Shown in pieces: positions 6,869 to 13,286 of a DNA stretch of 64,000 bases. The notes under the pieces are model-generated. The model did no database searches. It saw only the letters and a program-made list of their open reading frames with translations, and was not told the origin of the DNA. The stretch is from positions 5,580,001 through 5,644,000 of the forward strand of contig NZ_CP073714.1 of assembly GCF_023101145.1 (NCBI RefSeq), written 5' to 3'. The first letter of the stretch is position 1. Each line of letters opens with the position of its first letter. The translations under genes and the position numbers were made by a program. The stretch is from Paenibacillus pabuli (GTDB lineage Bacteria > Bacillota > Bacilli > Paenibacillales > Paenibacillaceae).

Positions 6869-7774
6869 TTATTCGCATAGTCCGTACTGACTCGAGCAGA
6901 CCGGTACATCATCAAACGCTAGCGACTTGAGCAAGTCGATCTGTTTACCGCCATGTACCGTCTTTGACCAATCAACTTTGTCCCAGATATGTTCGCCTTC
7001 ACTGCTGGCAAGGAAGGATGCTCCATTCCGTTTGGAAGCCAGTTTCACTGTTTCCTCCCATTGGGCGATCCGTTCAACCTCTTCTGGGAATCTCCGGGCA
7101 ATCTCGAACAGTTCCATCTTCCCTACGTTGATACATGGCATGCACCCAACACGTCCCATGCCTAATTTATATAGAGGATTAGGTTCAATCCCGTACTTGT
7201 CATGCATTGCGAATACATCTTCTACCGTCCATTTAATAAGTGGTCTGTATATTTCGTATCCTTCTGGAGTGTCTTCCCTTTCCGGCAACTGAGATCGTGC
7301 AAAACTCTCTTGCGCCCGAACACCTTGCCAGCTCACAATCTTCTTTCCTTCTTCCAGCAGCGGCAGATAGATTTGATCGAAGAATGGGCGGACCTTCAAT
7401 TCCACGGTGCAGAATCTTGCTTTAGTGCTTGGGAAGCGACCTTTCCAGACGCACAGATCCAAGAATGGATTTCCTGTTGGATGAAGCACTGACAATGCTT
7501 GTTGAATAATTTCTTCCGATATCCCTTCCTCACGCCACTTTGTATCCACCCATGTTCTCTTCCGCTCGATCTGGGTACTAAAGTCTGCCTTGATCCGTCT
7601 GATCGGACCCAGTTGCTGTTCCAAGTACTCCACGTACTCATATGTTTGATGATGTTCATTCCCTGTATCAGCGAAGACAGGCACTACTTCAACGCCTTGT
7701 TCTAATGCCTCCAGCCACAACGCCGTGCTATCTTTACCGCCCGAAAGCGAAATTATATTTACTGTGTCAGTCAT
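6869..7774 (-). CDS. PAPS-reductase-like PP-loop protein
   Basis: 301 residues from the ATG at 7774, placed after AGGAAGGGAG and just before the PP-loop SLSGGKDST (residues 9-17). The adenine-nucleotide alpha-hydrolase fold continues with VFADTGNE, typical of PAPS reductase/DndC relatives. A second half has a Cys pair (VGCMPCI near 215) that may bind a metal or Fe-S cluster. Sulfate-assimilation reductases carry a different C-terminal ECGLH-type motif that is not obvious here, so sulfonucleotide reduction is not certain. Phage relatives are common and uncharacterised. RNA or DNA thiolation, or nucleotide modification, is possible. Confidence 0.75.
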   Translation of the reverse strand: MTDTVNIISLSGGKDSTALWLEALEQGVEVVPVFADTGNEHHQTYEYVEYLEQQLGPIRRIKADFSTQIERKRTWVDTKWREEGISEEIIQQALSVLHPTGNPFLDLCVWKGRFPSTKARFCTVELKVRPFFDQIYLPLLEEGKKIVSWQGVRAQESFARSQLPEREDTPEGYEIYRPLIKWTVEDVFAMHDKYGIEPNPLYKLGMGRVGCMPCINVGKMELFEIARRFPEEVERIAQWEETVKLASKRNGASFLASSEGEHIWDKVDWSKTVHGGKQIDLLKSLAFDDVPVCSSQYGLCE

Positions 7775-7836
7775 GTGTGTCTGCACTCCCTTCCTGGGGA
7801 TGACCCGATATATGGGTGTATCCTCCCTTAGATGGT

Positions 7837-8247
7837 TTATTGGTGGGTCCGGGTTATGCGTTGTATTGGTGATAACTCCGGCGTCCCTTGCTTCATGGCT
7901 TGTACGTGGCCCTGTAGGATTGGCATCCACTCCTTTTTATTGCTGTGTACCACGTCATGCATTGCTTTGCTGAGCAGGACGCAATTATCTGTTTCGTACT
8001 TTCCGCCTTGCGATCCATATTTGATTCGGTGTAGTTGAAGGTTAGGTCCAGGCACGCCACTCAGAAGGCACCAGTTGCCGCCATCGCGCTCTATTACTGC
8101 TGCCCTAACCTTTGGCTTCGTCATGTAATCAGGGTCTGTGTTGCGCTCTCTCTTCGGCTTAGGCTGCTCTTTCCGGTTGTGGTGTGCGAACAGGTTCTTC
8201 CGCCAAGGCATGACTTCTTTCTTCTCCTTCTTCCGTGCCAGTGCCAT
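7837..8247 (-). CDS. HNH endonuclease-type protein
   Basis: 136 residues. The start at 8247 is chosen for AGGAGACACAAC upstream. The N-terminus is strongly basic. The HNH core lies near 70-115: LHRIKYGSQGGKYE, then the central Asn in DNCVLL, and HDVVHSNKKEW. The two Cys pairs of classical zinc HNH proteins are missing, as in many phage recombination-region HNH proteins. Its place next to the Rad52-like gene suggests a role in DNA processing, or possibly a homing function. The 5' end overlaps a small gene in another frame. Confidence 0.75.
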   Translation of the reverse strand: MALARKKEKKEVMPWRKNLFAHHNRKEQPKPKRERNTDPDYMTKPKVRAAVIERDGGNWCLLSGVPGPNLQLHRIKYGSQGGKYETDNCVLLSKAMHDVVHSNKKEWMPILQGHVQAMKQGTPELSPIQRITRTHQ

Positions 8248-8332
8248 GTTGTGTCTCCTCTCCGAATGGTCCATCAGTGACCGGGATGATAGGACTTCCG
8301 TCGTCGTAGAATAGGGTGTCTTGGTATCTCAT
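8159..8332 (-). CDS. Possible 57-residue phage protein overlapping the HNH gene
   Basis: ATG at 8332 lies four bases after the stop of the Rad52-like gene and has AGGAGCGTGAACTA upstream. It begins MRYQDTLFYDDGSPIIPVTD and becomes Glu-rich. The last 89 bases overlap the HNH gene in another frame. The start signal is good, but composition in the overlap could be a shadow of the HNH gene. Confidence 0.4.
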   Translation of the reverse strand: MRYQDTLFYDDGSPIIPVTDGPFGEETQHGTGTEEGEERSHALAEEPVRTPQPERAA

Positions 8333-8336
8333 TAGT

Positions 8337-9089
8337 TCACGCTCCTGCTGGATATTCGTTCAGTTGGTTGATCAGAACGCTGGCTTCCTTTTTGGTCAGA
8401 TCCTTGATACTGTCTTTTCCGTTACCAACCTGACTAACCATCAGTTTGAAATCATCGTCCGGTATGCGCTTATCGTTCTTTATACGGTGGCTGTATTTGA
8501 TCTGCGCTGCGCTTATAAGCATGCTTGTAGGTGTTGTATCTTGGTTGTTATTCGTCTTTTTTGTTTGTTGAGTTGCCGGTTCAGACTCTGTTTGTGGCGG
8601 TGGTGGCTCAGGAGCTTGTCTCTTTCCGTTGTATTGGAATCCTTCTGGCAATGCCCATGATGGCAATTGAGGTTCGGATACAAGTACGTGTGATCGACCC
8701 GCCGCCTTAATTGGAACCCACATGTTTTCCAGCTTGTACAAGTACCTGCCGATTCCCCATTGATAGGCTGCACGCTTCATGGCATCCGACAATCCACCTT
8801 TTACAGCTTCCATATTGCTGTCGTCAGCTCCGTCCCACTTGGTGATCCACTCACCTTCAACCTTCACGCTGATACCGCACAACTGGCTTTTCTCTTTCCA
8901 TTCGCGGTACTCATTGCGCCATCCAAACACGCCGAACACCTCGTCAAGCCGGTTCTGTATGGCACGGTTGGTTACATAAGCAAGGGCAATTCCTTTTGTT
9001 TTGTCTCCATTGGTAGACCCTACACGCCACTCAATTTCCTCCGGTGGGAAAGGTTCTTGTAGTCTCTTCATCACTTCCTGAGCGTCCAT
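8337..9089 (-). CDS. Rad52/22-family single-strand annealing protein
   Basis: 250 residues starting at 9089, where GGGAGGTTGAGGAAG precedes MDAQEVMKRLQEPFP. The N-terminal 150 residues match the Rad52/Rad22 fold: FPPEEIEWRVG, an AYVTNRAIQNRLDEVFG helix, the CGISVKVEGEWITKWDGA strands, and the hallmark GGLSDAMKRAAYQWGIGRYLY. A disordered Pro/Gln/Thr linker follows near 170-200 and a small C-terminal helical domain. Known role of the family: annealing complementary single strands during phage recombination. No partner exonuclease is recognised nearby. In skin the corresponding position holds RecT (YqaK). Confidence 0.85.
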   Translation of the reverse strand: MDAQEVMKRLQEPFPPEEIEWRVGSTNGDKTKGIALAYVTNRAIQNRLDEVFGVFGWRNEYREWKEKSQLCGISVKVEGEWITKWDGADDSNMEAVKGGLSDAMKRAAYQWGIGRYLYKLENMWVPIKAAGRSHVLVSEPQLPSWALPEGFQYNGKRQAPEPPPPQTESEPATQQTKKTNNNQDTTPTSMLISAAQIKYSHRIKNDKRIPDDDFKLMVSQVGNGKDSIKDLTKKEASVLINQLNEYPAGA

Positions 9090-9303
9090 CTTCCTCAACC
9101 TCCCGTTTGGTAATCTCGATTTTCGCCGGGTAGTAGTCTTTCGGGTTCTTTGGTCCGCACCATCCAAGTAGCCATCTACCGTAGTCGTCATCAGGTGTGA
9201 AGAATTGAATCGCTCGGGTGAATTTTTCAACTGGCTGCCCGTACTGGTCCAGATAGTGACCATCCGTTTTATGCTTTGGCACGTATTTGTACTTGATGTC
9301 CAT
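9031..9303 (-). CDS. Small phage protein, 90 residues
   Basis: Start at 9303 after AAAGGAAGAATGGA. The product begins MDIKYKYVPKHKTDGHYLD, and the C-terminus (EEDGRSGSDEETTRTFP) is polar and likely disordered. It overlaps the Rad52-like gene by 59 bases in another frame. The YGRWLLGWCGP stretch may form a small core. No family recognised. Confidence 0.55.
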   Translation of the reverse strand: MDIKYKYVPKHKTDGHYLDQYGQPVEKFTRAIQFFTPDDDYGRWLLGWCGPKNPKDYYPAKIEITKREVEEDGRSGSDEETTRTFPTGGN

Positions 9304-9323
9304 TCCATTCTTCCTTTCGTTGT

Positions 9324-9352
9324 GGTATACTTTCGTCAAATGTTATTTGCAA
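9324..9352 (-). promoter_or_regulatory. Weak candidate internal promoter
   Basis: Minus-strand TTGCAA (9347-9352), 17 bases, TATACC (9324-9329), just upstream of the 90-residue gene. Both boxes match four of six consensus bases, so this is tentative. Confidence 0.25.
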
Positions 9353-9518
9353 ATTGTGTATTCAAGGCTGCCGCGGCTACGGCGGCCTTTTCTCGTTTAA
9401 CGGCTTTGGCGTAGTTCATCAGGTACACCCGTTTCAACGTCTCCGTTAGGGTCCCTCTCTCGCTTGCGATCTGTGCCATCCGCAGGAAGTGCTTTCGGTC
9501 TGTCGGCGGAACTTTCAT
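9336..9518 (-). CDS. 60-residue basic helical phage protein
   Basis: ATG at 9518 follows GGAGGTGAGAAAGG. The sequence MKVPPTDRKHFLRMAQIAS is followed by an Ala/Lys-rich helix. It shares 122 bases with the preceding gene in another frame, which is heavy overlap, but both have good start signals and this one looks like a compact helical protein. Confidence 0.5.
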   Translation of the reverse strand: MKVPPTDRKHFLRMAQIASERGTLTETLKRVYLMNYAKAVKREKAAVAAAALNTQFANNI

Positions 9519-9606
9519 CCTTTCTCACCTCCACTACCTTAATTGGAGCCTCCCACCCGTAATGCCGTAGGATGTCGTCCACTGTCTTGAATGTCTGTTG
9601 TTTCAC
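9397..9606 (-). CDS. 69-residue phage protein, GTG start
   Basis: GTG at 9606 overlaps the stop of the upstream gene (GTGA), suggesting translational coupling. The N-terminal KTVDDILRHYGWEAPIKVVEV looks like a folded segment, and the rest is charged and probably disordered. The 3' part is overlapped by the 60-residue gene, so this frame may owe its length partly to that gene. Confidence 0.5.
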   Translation of the reverse strand: MKQQTFKTVDDILRHYGWEAPIKVVEVRKDESSADRPKALPADGTDRKRERDPNGDVETGVPDELRQSR

Positions 9607-9860
9607 GCTGTCTTTCGTTCCTCCTCGATGGCTTTTACCAGTTCATGATGTAAACGTTCTTGATCTTCTCGTGCCATAACTTCGGCTTCGTACTCACCCA
9701 TAGGCTTGGCGTAGATTGGTGCGTGACCACGCCGTCGGAGTTGAGCAAACAGGTCGTTGTAATCGAATGCACTCCAGCTGAATATTCGACCATCCTCCGT
9801 AACCACTCTGTATTCCGTCAAAGGTGTTTCACTGCTCCGTAGTCCCTCAGCTGGCATCAT
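9603..9860 (-). CDS. 85-residue phage protein
   Basis: Two adjacent ATGs (9860 and 9857) follow GGAGGAGGGTTCG; either could be used. The product contains YRVVTEDGRIFSWSAFDYND and an acidic C-terminal helix (EAEVMAREDQERLHHELV). It overlaps the upstream zinc-finger-like gene by 14 bases. Function unknown. Confidence 0.55.
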   Translation of the reverse strand: MMPAEGLRSSETPLTEYRVVTEDGRIFSWSAFDYNDLFAQLRRRGHAPIYAKPMGEYEAEVMAREDQERLHHELVKAIEEERKTA

Positions 9861-10068
9861 CGAACCCTCCTCCGCCAATCTTTCGTACCATGACGCTGTT
9901 TTTGTTATCAACCGCTTCAAGCATGCAGTTCAGGCAATGTCCTTGCTTGCTTTTTCCTTCATACACTTCATAGACTGCTGGTTTGTTGCAACCACATATC
10001 GAATCTGGGCTGATGTACGGGATAATGTTGTCCTTCTTCTTGCCTCCGACCAGCTTCAAGTTAGGCAT
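9847..10068 (-). CDS. 73-residue Cys-rich phage protein
   Basis: ATG at 10068 follows AAGGAGATGAAGAAAG, with the upstream gene's stop eight bases into it. CGC (near 25) and CLNC (near 45) could hold a zinc ion. The tail is Gly-rich (KIGGGGFDDAS). Likely a small structural zinc protein of unknown role. Confidence 0.55.
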   Translation of the reverse strand: MPNLKLVGGKKKDNIIPYISPDSICGCNKPAVYEVYEGKSKQGHCLNCMLEAVDNKNSVMVRKIGGGGFDDAS

Positions 10069-10186
10069 CTTTCTTCATCTCCTTCATCTTATTGAGGTAA
10101 TCCAGCTTTTTCAGCTTCCCTAATGCTGCGAGTACTTCCCGTCTCCTTGCTTCCGTCTCTGGTGTGGTGATCATCTTTACTCGCAT
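10061..10186 (-). CDS. 41-residue basic phage protein
   Basis: ATG at 10186 has AAAGGTGGCGAGGGT upstream. The product begins MRVKMITTPETEARRREV and is followed by a Lys/Leu-rich amphipathic helix. It overlaps the next gene by eight bases, as is usual in this operon. Function unknown. Confidence 0.5.
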   Translation of the reverse strand: MRVKMITTPETEARRREVLAALGKLKKLDYLNKMKEMKKDA

Positions 10187-10263
10187 ACCCTCGCCACCTT
10201 TCGTGAAATTGTGTACAATATATTAGGATTCAATTAACTTACATATCAGTATCTTGTGTTTAC

Positions 10264-10542
10264 TTAGATGGCTACCTCTGTGATCATGCCTTCAAAAAGC
10301 ATCATTTCTTTGTACTTAATGTAAAGTTCGTTTGCGTTTGTGTTCAGTTTCTTTGCTGCCATTCTGGAAATAAGCAAAACGTCTATGTTGCTCGGGTCCA
10401 TTTCTACGCATTCAATCTTCATTTGGTCAAAGGCTGAGTTGGTTACAATTTCAATGTAAGAAAAAGCAGCTTCATGTGATTGGGCATACAATGCTTCGAG
10501 TCGTTTTTGTGCGAATTTGTTTCCGTTGTCTGTTTTTTTCAT
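10264..10542 (-). CDS. 92-residue phage protein
   Basis: ATG at 10542 follows AAAGGAGACTGAGT. A helical protein with MDPSNIDVLLISRMAAKKL in the middle. It lies directly downstream of the antirepressor gene. An AT-rich spacer of about 75 bases separates it from the next downstream gene. No family recognised. Confidence 0.6.
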   Translation of the reverse strand: MKKTDNGNKFAQKRLEALYAQSHEAAFSYIEIVTNSAFDQMKIECVEMDPSNIDVLLISRMAAKKLNTNANELYIKYKEMMLFEGMITEVAI

Positions 10543-10554
10543 ACTCAGTCTCCT

Positions 10555-11328
10555 TTAGATTGCTTCTTGGTTACGGTTTGCGATTTTTTGAAGCAGTCTA
10601 GCAATGAAATCAAATCCTTTAGCCATCACTCTGGTCGCAGGATCGTTAACAATCGAATCTCCACTTGCGCGAGGGCGTTCTACTACTTTGAAATATCCTG
10701 CTTCGATGTATCGTTGATAAGGCAGAGTGGAATCTTTCATGATGATCCCTTCTTCTCGTAGAATTCTGTAAAGTCTCGTTCTGCCAGTGTTAAGAGATTT
10801 TGCAACTTCCTGCATTGACATTGAGTTGTTAGCTGCAATAGCAAGATTGTAAATGGCAACTGGAGTTTCTTGCTCTTTGATAGTCCGTTCTTGCTCAAGC
10901 GCTCTTTGTTCTGCAGCTTTGCGTGCTGTCTGTTCCAATTTAAGAGCGTTCGCAAGTTGAATAAGAAAGTCAGGATCAGTTACTACCTTTTCAATTGTAT
11001 TATCTGTCATGTACGCTCCATGTTTTCTAATCGATGGAATGACTTCATGTGTGATCCAACGTTTAAACTTTTTTGCTTCTGGTTTGCGGCTCCGGATAAT
11101 CAAGGTGTAAAGCCCAGGCTCATTTACAAACCAAGAGTCTCTGCTTTGACCTGATATATGTACTGCATATACCAGCTTTTCATCTTCGTCCAATCCATCA
11201 AGTGCTTGTGCTGTGTTTTTAATATCCACCACATCACATATATCTTTTGCTAGAAACCAAGGTTCATTGTTGATGTTTATTGTTTTGACTTCTACGGCGC
11301 CGTACATAAAAGGGATTACTTGATTCAT
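10555..11328 (-). CDS. Phage antirepressor (Bro-N plus C-terminal antirepressor domain)
   Basis: 257 residues. The first 110 residues form a Bro-N domain: PWFLAKDICDVVDIKNTAQAL, SWFVNEPGLYTLIIRSRKPEAK and FKRWITHEVIPSIRKHGAYM. The C-terminal 100 residues (SMSMQEVAKSLNTGRTRLYRIL onward) match the KilA-C/ANT antirepressor domain. Known role: inactivate a CI-type repressor and trigger induction. The ATG at 11328 fits the AAAGGAGCGA spacing better than the GTG two codons earlier. It is the second gene of the early transcript, under the operator-controlled promoter. Confidence 0.85.
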   Translation of the reverse strand: MNQVIPFMYGAVEVKTININNEPWFLAKDICDVVDIKNTAQALDGLDEDEKLVYAVHISGQSRDSWFVNEPGLYTLIIRSRKPEAKKFKRWITHEVIPSIRKHGAYMTDNTIEKVVTDPDFLIQLANALKLEQTARKAAEQRALEQERTIKEQETPVAIYNLAIAANNSMSMQEVAKSLNTGRTRLYRILREEGIIMKDSTLPYQRYIEAGYFKVVERPRASGDSIVNDPATRVMAKGFDFIARLLQKIANRNQEAI

Positions 11329-11343
11329 TTTCACTCGCTCCTT

Positions 11344-11571
11344 TTAAGCTGTTTTTTTTGGTTTTTGACTCGTTTCGCGTCCAACATCTGCAAAAAAAAG
11401 ATTCATATCAAAGCCTAATGTCGCAGAAATAAGTTTTGCTGCTCGTCCACTTGCATCCTTGCGTCCCTGTTCAATCTCAGCATAATAACTCCTAGAAATA
11501 CCGGATTGTTTAGCTGCGTCATTTTGTGTTAGTCCTTTAGCTTTACGCATTTGTACTAGCCAGTGGCGCAT
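11344..11571 (-). CDS. Cro-like XRE transcription regulator
   Basis: 75 residues. The helix-turn-helix spans about 12-45 (KGLTQNDAAKQSGISRSYYAEIEQGRK). The start at 11571 is supported by GGAGGTGAAACAT. It is the first gene of the early operon and lies opposite the repressor gene, so a Cro-type role (shutting off the repressor or its own promoter) is inferred. An extra operator-like sequence lies within its 3' end (11367-11381). Confidence 0.8.
   Translation of the reverse strand: MRHWLVQMRKAKGLTQNDAAKQSGISRSYYAEIEQGRKDASGRAAKLISATLGFDMNLFFADVGRETSQKPKKTA
11367..11381. promoter_or_regulatory. Operator-like sequence inside the Cro-like gene
   Basis: GACTCGTTTCGCGTC matches nine of ten arm positions of the GACGC-N5-GCGTC operators 220-330 bases upstream. 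It may be a distal operator used for looping or a roadblock, or a coincidence of coding sequence. Confidence 0.35.
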
Positions 11572-11586
11572 ATGTTTCACCTCCAT

Positions 11587-11644
11587 GACGCGTTTTGCGT
11601 CGTTGCTATGATTTGATTATATGACGCACTTTGCGTCATGTCAA
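11587..11644 (-). promoter_or_regulatory. Early promoter with two operators
   Basis: Minus strand: a perfect TTGACA (11639-11644), a 17-base spacer and a perfect TATAAT (11616-11621). The spacer is itself the operator GACGCACTTTGCGTC (11623-11637), extended to eight-base arms ATGACGCA/TGCGTCAT. A second operator GACGCGTTTTGCGTC (11587-11601) lies downstream of the start point. A repressor bound here would block polymerase directly. Confidence 0.85.
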
Positions 11645-11663
11645 CAGTCTTTTTTAAATTTGT

Positions 11664-11713
11664 GACGAGATTTGAAGCAGGATGTATTGTGATTCATTTC
11701 GCGTCGTTATAAT
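11664..11713 (+). promoter_or_regulatory. Repressor promoter with operators
   Basis: TATAAT at 11708-11713 lies 26 bases before the repressor TTG start. The -35 region is poor (TTGTGA with a 15-base spacer, or none). A third operator GATTCATTTCGCGTC (11691-11705) fills the spacer, and a weaker site (GACGAGATTTGAAGC, 11664-11678) lies further up. Autoregulation of the repressor is inferred. Confidence 0.6.
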
Positions 11714-11738
11714 ACTGAATAGAAGTGAGGTGGAGTAG

Positions 11739-12134
11739 TTGCTTAGTGAAAGACTGTTGGAGCTAAGAAAAGAAAGAAGATTAACACAACAAGAAATCTC
11801 TAAATTATTGAAAATGGCTAGAACTACTTACTCTGGGTATGAGAACGGTACGAGGGAGCCAGACAATGAAACATTAAATAAGATTGCGGATTTCCTTGAA
11901 GTGTCAGTGGATTACTTATTGGGAAGAACAGATCAAAAAAAACAGGTCCTATCGGAGCCATCAAGAGCATTGATTGACTCACTGAACCTGACAGATGAAG
12001 AAATTATGAAGAATATTCGGTTCGAAGTGGATGGTATTGAGCTTGAAGAAGATGATGTCAAAAGATTCATTGGGCTTGTGAGACTCGAAAGATCTATGAG
12101 GAAGAAACGCCCTTTGGGCCATGAATCAGAGTAA
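11739..12134 (+). CDS. CI-like phage repressor (XRE family)
   Basis: 131 residues, TTG start after GAGGTGGAG. The N-terminal helix-turn-helix (RRLTQQEISKLLKMARTTYSGYENGTREP) resembles SknR/phi105-type repressors of Bacillus. The C-terminal half is acidic and helical, probably for oligomerisation, with no peptidase domain, so induction is unlikely to be by self-cleavage and may depend on the antirepressor. It is divergent from the Cro-like gene across the operator region and is the best candidate for maintaining the lysogenic state. Confidence 0.8.
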   Translation: MLSERLLELRKERRLTQQEISKLLKMARTTYSGYENGTREPDNETLNKIADFLEVSVDYLLGRTDQKKQVLSEPSRALIDSLNLTDEEIMKNIRFEVDGIELEEDDVKRFIGLVRLERSMRKKRPLGHESE

Positions 12135-12267
12135 GATAGCCTTTAACGTAGACGGGTTTTACGTCCCTAGCGTCCATTTTAGCTATTTTATCAATAATAA
12201 GATCAGGATTTATTCCCAATTCTGATAATGTATCTCTAGTCACATCAAAAACGATTCTTTTATCCAT
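12094..12267 (-). CDS. Possible small protein opposite the repressor 3' end
   Basis: 57 residues from the ATG at 12267 after GGGAGATGGTACAT. MDKRIVFDVTRDTLSELGI reads like a folded N-terminus. It is convergent with, and overlaps by 41 bases, the repressor gene. No family recognised and no clear promoter seen. Could be spurious. Confidence 0.4.
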   Translation of the reverse strand: MDKRIVFDVTRDTLSELGINPDLIIDKIAKMDARDVKPVYVKGYLTLIHGPKGVSSS

Positions 12268-12368
12268 ATGTACCATCTCCCGTCTTCGTAGTTGCCATTT
12301 GGTAATACTTATTTTATGGGAACATCAGTTCTGTTACAAGCTAAAAAAATATATAGTGAGGCATGATC

Positions 12369-12590
12369 ATGGTCTATAAACCTGGTCGTTGCCTGCTGAC
12401 AAAGAGATTGCGCGAAATCAGACGTTCTCAACAGTGGTTAAGTGAAGTAACTGGTATTCCAAAGTCTTCAGTTTCTGAATACTCCACTAATAGAAGAACG
12501 ATGTCTTTAGCAACCGCTATGACCATTGCCGCGGCAGTTGGTTGCTATATAGATGATTTGTACGAGCGTATCGAAGTCAGCAGCGATTGA
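12369..12590 (+). CDS. Small XRE-family regulator
   Basis: 73 residues from the second ATG (12369), which sits seven bases after GTGAGG. The helix-turn-helix QQWLSEVTGIPKSSVSEYS is followed by SLATAMTIAAAVGCYIDDLYE, the usual helices of minimal phage XRE proteins. It lies downstream of the repressor on the same strand and may be a second lysogeny-state regulator. Confidence 0.7.
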   Translation: MVYKPGRCLLTKRLREIRRSQQWLSEVTGIPKSSVSEYSTNRRTMSLATAMTIAAAVGCYIDDLYERIEVSSD

Positions 12591-12641
12591 GTGACGTTTC
12601 TGTCACTCCGACCGGGGCAGAAGTTCGCTACATAGCGAACT
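12589..12641. promoter_or_regulatory. Two inverted repeats after the second XRE gene
   Basis: GAGTGAC-GTTTCT-GTCACTC (12589-12608) overlaps the stop codon and could end the transcript, although no T-run follows. AGTTCGCTA-CA-TAGCGAACT (12622-12641) is a perfect 9-2-9 palindrome, more like a protein-binding site. The remaining bases to 12787 hold nothing recognisable. Confidence 0.45.
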
Positions 12642-12787
12642 CTGTGGCAACAAAAATCGCTTACCTTTAATGTCAGCTAGACGATTCAGTTGGTTCTTAT
12701 ACTATAACAAAGTGTACTGTAATATGTTGTCGAATCGTGGAGGAATTTAGCACCCTTAATGGTGTTTAACCCCCCTTGACAATGTCG

Positions 12788-13123
12788 TTACTTGAACTTT
12801 TTACGAACATGAACACGCGATCCGTCGAAAAAGTGTATCAAACTGCCCGATTCGGTTGGTTCAATTTCCTTAACTTTTGATTTATTTACGATGGTGGAAC
12901 TGTCAAAAGACTCAAATCCATATGGTTTGTATGCCTTTTTAGCATCCCTTATAAGATCAATAGCAAGATAAGATCCCGATTTCGTATGATAAGCCAATGT
13001 GCGCCCCGAGTTGTTACTAATCTGCCATGGTTCGATGAAATTAACGTCTTCCTCCAGCGAAATTAGAACAAAATCTGAATCGTCGTCCTTTCTTCCATGC
13101 ATTTTTACTCCAATAATATCCAA
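12788..13123 (-). CDS. Stand-alone LytTR-like DNA-binding protein
   Basis: 111 residues. Residues 30-110 follow the LytTR pattern: YHTKSGSYLAIDLIRDAKKA, then FESFDSSTIVNKSKVKEIE in place of the usual F-x-R-x-H-R-S-x-x-V-N, then a terminal FDGSRVHVRKKFK strand pair. No receiver domain. Such proteins bind direct repeats. The gene is oriented opposite to its neighbours in the lysogeny region, and the AGGGGGAACATCGTTGG spacing is long. A regulator active in the lysogen is inferred. Confidence 0.6.
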   Translation of the reverse strand: MDIIGVKMHGRKDDDSDFVLISLEEDVNFIEPWQISNNSGRTLAYHTKSGSYLAIDLIRDAKKAYKPYGFESFDSSTIVNKSKVKEIEPTESGSLIHFFDGSRVHVRKKFK

Positions 13124-13213
13124 CGATGTTCCCCCTTAGATGCTATGCATTCATATTAATCCAAGAAAGACATGGATACATCGGACAAAATATACCAAGG
13201 AAATATCGGGAAA

Positions 13214-13222
13214 TGATATAAT
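13214..13222 (+). promoter_or_regulatory. Extended -10 promoter of the lipoprotein gene
   Basis: TGATATAAT gives TG-N-TATAAT with no good -35, about 65 bases before the lipoprotein start. Confidence 0.5.
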
Positions 13223-13286
13223 AGGCTGGCTTACATATATAGAACCATTACCGCAACCGATGCGGAGTTAAACGAGGAGAATAGAA

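Noticed and set aside
6869-7930. Longer start of the PP-loop gene (353 residues)
   Set aside because: The extra 52 residues overlap the HNH gene, lack a ribosome site and precede the conserved PP-loop by too much.
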